NCBI GenBank assembly: GCA_046349035.1
Contig: JAXMDC010000004.1
Coordinates: forward strand, 124,001 to 188,000
Direction of reading: 5' to 3'
Length of the DNA: 64,000 nucleotides
Source of the DNA: JAXMDC01 sp046349035
Lineage (GTDB): Bacteria > Pseudomonadota > Alphaproteobacteria > Rhizobiales > Kaistiaceae
Shown here: in pieces, positions 61,203 through 64,000 of the stretch
Layout of the letters: each line of letters begins with the position of its first letter
Numbering within the stretch: position 1 is the first letter of the stretch
Program-made: the position numbers and the translations under genes
Notes under the pieces: generated by a model
What the model was told of the DNA's origin: nothing
Seen by the model: only the letters and a program-made list of their open reading frames with translations
The model's database searches: none

Positions 61203-61982
61203 CTAGTCCAGCTGGTCGTACGCTGCCCTCGCAATGCTCCAGAGGCGTTTCTTTTCCGCAGGACCGTTGAGCGAATAGGCGATCCCCCCGTCGACCCATG
61301 CATAGGCAGCAACCGCCCCCTCCACCTCGTAGCGAAGGGAGGCCATGCGGCTGGCCGTTGTCGGTTCCATGAAGAGCGTGAAGCGATCGCCGTTATCGCC
61401 CTCATACATCAGGAGCGCCGCCGGCTTGCCCGAGGATGAAGGCACCAGCCGCCCCCCGAGCAACTTCAACCCGTCAGTGGAGAGGTTTGGAGCGCGCACC
61501 GGCGCATCGACCCGCTTCGTCAGCCAAGCCAAAAGTGTCGTTTGGTCGTCTGCCGACACCTCAACCGGGCGGCGCACTTCGACAACGTAGATGCGATGGA
61601 TCGCCATCCCCGACTGCGCCACACGAGCGATGTCGGCCTGTTCCGGCGTCGGACTCGGCGAACTCCCCGCCCCTAGATACCAGCCAAGCCAAAGGCCGGC
61701 GGGGAAGAACAGGGCCGCGGCGGCCCCTGCCGCTACCAGCGTCCCTCGCCAGCGCTGCCGCGGTCGCAGGAGGCTAGACGCGAGCGTCACCGGCACCGGT
61801 TGCGCGGCGATCGGGTCGAGGACCGAACGGAGCATTTGCGTCTGTCGCCGCCAAACCTCGACGCGACGCGCAAGTTCCGGCTGTTCGTTGAGCAAGCTGT
61901 CAATCTGCGCTGCCCGCGCCGGATCGAGACGCCCGTCGACAAAAGCGACGATTTCCTCGTCCGGGACAGATCCAGAGGTCAT
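61203..61982 (-). CDS. Membrane anti-sigma factor
   Basis: The 259-residue protein has an N-terminal helical cytoplasmic part (DEEIVAFVDGRLDPARAAQIDSLL, residues 8-31), a transmembrane helix (TLVAAGAAAALFFPAGLWLGWYLG, about 80-103) and a periplasmic domain. This is the anti-sigma topology, and its ATG overlaps the sigma factor stop (ATGA). The zinc-binding HxxxCxxC motif of ZAS anti-sigma factors is absent, so it is not a ChrR/RsrA-type zinc redox sensor. Release by proteolysis or a periplasmic signal is more likely. Confidence 0.85.
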   Translation of the reverse strand: MTSGSVPDEEIVAFVDGRLDPARAAQIDSLLNEQPELARRVEVWRRQTQMLRSVLDPIAAQPVPVTLASSLLRPRQRWRGTLVAAGAAAALFFPAGLWLGWYLGAGSSPSPTPEQADIARVAQSGMAIHRIYVVEVRRPVEVSADDQTTLLAWLTKRVDAPVRAPNLSTDGLKLLGGRLVPSSSGKPAALLMYEGDNGDRFTLFMEPTTASRMASLRYEVEGAVAAYAWVDGGIAYSLNGPAEKKRLWSIARAAYDQLD

Positions 61983-62479
61983 TTCACCCTCCGAATCGGA
62001 ACGACTGCAGCCCCTTCCAGCCGTTCGGCCAGCAGGGCCCGGCCCCGAGCGATCCGCGACATCACCGTTCCAATCGGAACCGCAACGATGTCAGCCACTT
62101 CCTGATAGGAGAAACCTTCGACGGTTGCGAGCAAAAGGGCCTGCCTTTGATCAGCCGGCAAAGCTTGCAGCGCCCCGATGATCATGGAGCGGGTCGCCGG
62201 ATCCACCGCGTCCGCGCTAGCGGTGTCGCCAAGATTCTCCATCGGCGGAGCCCGCCGGTTAGCCCGGTGATGAGATTTTGCAAGGTTGGATAGGATCGTA
62301 AAGACCCAGGGAGCCAGTCGCGGACCGCGGTATTGACGCTCGCGATCGAGCGCAAGCACCAAGCAATCCTGGACGAGGTCGTCGGCTGCGGCAGGGTCTC
62401 CGGCAAGGCCGACCGCATAGCGACGCAGCGCCGGGATAAGGCGCTCCAATTCCCGGCGATCGATTGTCGTGCGCGGCAA
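61979..62479 (-). CDS. ECF-family RNA polymerase sigma factor
   Basis: From the TTG at 62479 the product has 166 residues with sigma region 2 (LIPALRRYAVGLAGDPAAADDLVQDCLVLAL) and region 4 (ALQALPADQRQALLLATVEGFSYQEVADIVAVPIGTVMSRIARGRALL). A GGAGG sequence stands ten bases before the TTG; the frame's longer upstream extension has no sigma features. It is translationally coupled to the anti-sigma factor. Its regulon is not predictable from sequence. Confidence 0.92.
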   Translation of the reverse strand: MPRTTIDRRELERLIPALRRYAVGLAGDPAAADDLVQDCLVLALDRERQYRGPRLAPWVFTILSNLAKSHHRANRRAPPMENLGDTASADAVDPATRSMIIGALQALPADQRQALLLATVEGFSYQEVADIVAVPIGTVMSRIARGRALLAERLEGAAVVPIRRVK

Positions 62480-62672
62480 TCTACCGTGTCCTCCGGCACC
62501 CCGAAGTCCCGTCGGCCGAGCCCCTTGGTGGAGGCGGCGAAGCTGGCCTTCAGAGCTAGAGACGCCGAGGGCCGGGCGATTATTCCTGTCCAGAAGAAAA
62601 AAATCCGGCGCCGGCCGCGGCCTGCCCGAGGCCCGTGCCACGCCGCCTATCGGTGATCTTGCTGCTGGGGCG

Positions 62673-62948
62673 CTAGGCGCGGTAGTGCTGAATTCGCGTG
62701 GTGCGAAGGCCGGCCAAGCCGTGGCTATCGATCGACTGCTGCCAGGAGAGAAACTCCTCGACAGTCAGGGTGTAGCGGCTGCAGGCTTCCTCAAGGCTGA
62801 GTAGGCCGCCGCGCACGGCAGCGACAACCTCCGCCTTGCGGCGAATAACCCACCGCTTGGTATCGCCCGGAGGAAGGTCGGCGATGGTCAGCGGGCTGCC
62901 ATCGGGGCCGATCACATACTTCACTCGCGGACGGAGCTCTGCGCTCAT
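62673..62948 (-). CDS. sciP: SciP, CtrA inhibitor protein (DUF1153)
   Basis: The 91-residue protein from the ATG at 62948 contains RPRVKYVIGPDGSPLTIADLPP, RWVIRRKAEVVAAVRGGLLS, EEACSRYTLTVEEFLSWQ and GLAGLRTTRIQHYR, the complete SciP/DUF1153 helix-turn-helix sequence at the family's usual length. In Caulobacter SciP binds CtrA at promoters and blocks transcription of CtrA targets, including flagellar genes. Its position just downstream of flgD and fliK fits that role. A near-consensus CtrA half-site pair lies 50 bases upstream. Confidence 0.93.
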   Translation of the reverse strand: MSAELRPRVKYVIGPDGSPLTIADLPPGDTKRWVIRRKAEVVAAVRGGLLSLEEACSRYTLTVEEFLSWQQSIDSHGLAGLRTTRIQHYRA

Positions 62949-62998
62949 GCTACTCTCACACGCAACGTCTACTGTCGGGGCAAGGTAAAGCGCTGGCT

Positions 62999-63013
62999 TT
63001 AAAATTTGGCTAA
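62999..63013 (-). promoter_or_regulatory. Candidate CtrA-binding site upstream of sciP
   Basis: On the minus strand the sequence reads TTAG-N7-TTAA, one base from the CtrA consensus TTAA-N7-TTAA. It lies 51-65 bases before the sciP start in one of the few AT-rich stretches of the window. In Caulobacter, sciP is itself activated by CtrA. Confidence 0.4.
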
Positions 63014-63069
63014 GCCAGAAGGAAGGATTTAGTAAGAATTGTTCGGAATTCTGCGGCACGAAGACTGGC

Positions 63070-63729
63070 CTAGTGGGTCACGCCGATCGTGCGGACGTCA
63101 GAAACGGGCACTGAAAACGAGCCAATCCTGAGGATTGGCTCGGCTCCCGAGAAATCAATCCCAGTGACGGTGCCTGCGACCAAAGTGTCGATGTTGAGCG
63201 CCGCTCCATCCTTGCCGGTGCCGCTGATTTCGATCGTGTAGGGCCCATCGGGCGCGAACTGTCCGTTCGTCATCCGACCGTTCCACGAATAAGTGTGCGA
63301 CCCGGCGGTGAGGGCCGGACGGTCGGTAAACACAATGGCACCGGCGGCGTTGCGGATGGTTACCAGGCCACTGCCTGAGGCGCTGGCATCGTATTGCCAA
63401 GCCGCCTGTCCGTCCTTCAGATAAGTCCCGTTTCCTGAAGCACTCACTTGCGTCCCGACGAAAGACAACAGGCTGGTTGCGTTGGCCGCCCGGGTGACAT
63501 CGATAAGGGAAAGTAGATTGTCGTTGGACTTGATCGCCTGTTCGACCGTCGAGAATTGCACCAGTTGCTGCGTGAACTGATTGGCGTCGAGCGGATCGAG
63601 CGGGCTCTGGTTCTTGAGCTGCGTCGTCAGCAGTTGGAGAAACGCGTCGTAGCTACTGATCAGCGTGTCTTTGTCGGCCGCCGTCTTGTCGGACGTTCGG
63701 TTGGACGCGGCTATCGCGGAAAAGTCCAT
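63070..63729 (-). CDS. flgD: Flagellar hook assembly (capping) protein FlgD
   Basis: The 219-residue protein from the ATG at 63729 has the N-terminal export/cap region LISSYDAFLQLLTTQLKNQSPLDPLDANQFTQQLVQFSTVEQ. Ig-like FlgD domains follow (GQAAWQYDASASGSGLVTIRN, YSWNGRMTNGQFAPDGPYTIEI, VAGTVTGIDFSGAEP). FlgD caps the growing hook and is exported by the flagellar type III system. It follows fliK by 17 bases and precedes sciP by 121 bases. Confidence 0.95.
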   Translation of the reverse strand: MDFSAIAASNRTSDKTAADKDTLISSYDAFLQLLTTQLKNQSPLDPLDANQFTQQLVQFSTVEQAIKSNDNLLSLIDVTRAANATSLLSFVGTQVSASGNGTYLKDGQAAWQYDASASGSGLVTIRNAAGAIVFTDRPALTAGSHTYSWNGRMTNGQFAPDGPYTIEISGTGKDGAALNIDTLVAGTVTGIDFSGAEPILRIGSFSVPVSDVRTIGVTH

Positions 63730-63746
63730 GGCGGGGCTCCACGTCT

Positions 63747-64000
63747 TTAGATGATGATATCGAGTCGGTCGGAGACCATGATCGAGCGGACGGTTCGCTC
63801 GACGGGAGCCGACAGTGGCGCCACGCCGCCGTCGTTCCTCCCGTTCCAATCTTCGACGGGAGCCTGAGCCTGCCTATCCTGCCGGAAGGCCCCGTCATCG
63901 CCGGCGCTCCGCCCGAAGTCGATCTCCGCGCCCGGAACGCCGGCGGCATCCAACGCCTGTCGGAGCGACGCCGGATCGGCTGCAAGCAGTGCCAGCGTGT
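63747..64000 (-). CDS. fliK: Flagellar hook-length control protein FliK, C-terminal fragment (continues past the window edge)
   Basis: The last 84 codons of a gene entering from the right edge read LALLAADPASLRQALDAAGV and later RTVRSIMVSDRLDIII. The leucine-rich LRQALDAAGV followed by an acidic linker is the usual end of the FliK C-terminal (Flg_hook) domain, which switches the export apparatus when the hook is complete. flgD starts 17 bases after its stop, so the two form a hook operon. Confidence 0.8.
   Translation of the reverse strand, partial: TLALLAADPASLRQALDAAGVPGAEIDFGRSAGDDGAFRQDRQAQAPVEDWNGRNDGGVAPLSAPVERTVRSIMVSDRLDIII

Overview
The window is a dense, high-GC bacterial chromosome segment with almost no non-coding sequence. 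It has no rRNA, tRNA, insertion sequence, integrase or CRISPR array that I can see. The gene families point to an alphaproteobacterium: SciP (DUF1153) next to flgD/fliK, DUF2093, DUF6101, an IalB-family protein, an RT0821/Lpp0805-type lipoprotein, and an aa3 oxidase cluster carrying ctaB, coxF, ctaG and SURF1. A Rhodospirillales-like lineage is my best guess, but no marker in the window fixes the order.

Layout. Bases 1-0.8 kb: the 5' end of a DsbD/ScsB-type gene, divergent from algH. 0.8-7.3 kb (minus): the aa3-type cytochrome c oxidase locus coxB-coxA-ctaB-coxF-ctaG-coxC, then a strong terminator, then DUF983 and SURF1. 7.6-17 kb: an unusual IalB protein, tldD, a Kef-type antiporter, pdxH, a lipoprotein, a DnaJ-like chaperone, a Sua5-type tsaC, an enoyl-CoA hydratase and a histone-deacetylase-family protein. 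17-21.4 kb (plus): xseB-dxs-small membrane protein-tlyA-rlmD. 21.4-25 kb: ribB with a decayed ribA domain, aroC, a DUF1344-like protein and fabI.

25-36 kb looks like carbon-acid metabolism. On the minus strand an acyl/oxalyl-CoA ligase, a PanE-like reductase and glycerate 2-kinase form one unit. On the plus strand a secreted alpha/beta hydrolase is followed by a complete tripartite tricarboxylate transporter (tctC-tctB-tctA) and an FAD oxidoreductase. 36-49 kb is the most accessory-looking part and is mostly exported proteins: a YVTN beta-propeller, an S41 protease, a lipoprotein, an orphan amino-acid-type binding protein, a CHRD protein, a pentapeptide-repeat protein, an unknown periplasmic protein, a c-type cytochrome, and a PQQ-dependent alcohol dehydrogenase carrying the Asp-Tyr-Asp signature of lanthanide-dependent enzymes. 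A three-gene ABC module with a Tat-exported CPFC protein completes it.

49-59 kb returns to core functions: tldE, a CysQ-like phosphatase, DUF374, waaA and lpxK (lipid A-Kdo assembly), DUF2093, mutL, purD, ubiA and DUF6101. 59-64 kb (minus) holds a GlcD-type flavin oxidase, an ECF sigma/anti-sigma pair, sciP, flgD and the 3' end of fliK.

I found no clearly new defence or mobile system. The items most worth following up are the predicted lanthanide-type quinoprotein and its neighbours, the IalB protein with a large internal insertion, the CPFC/ABC module, the terminator inside the oxidase locus, and three convergent gene pairs that share a four-base stop signal.
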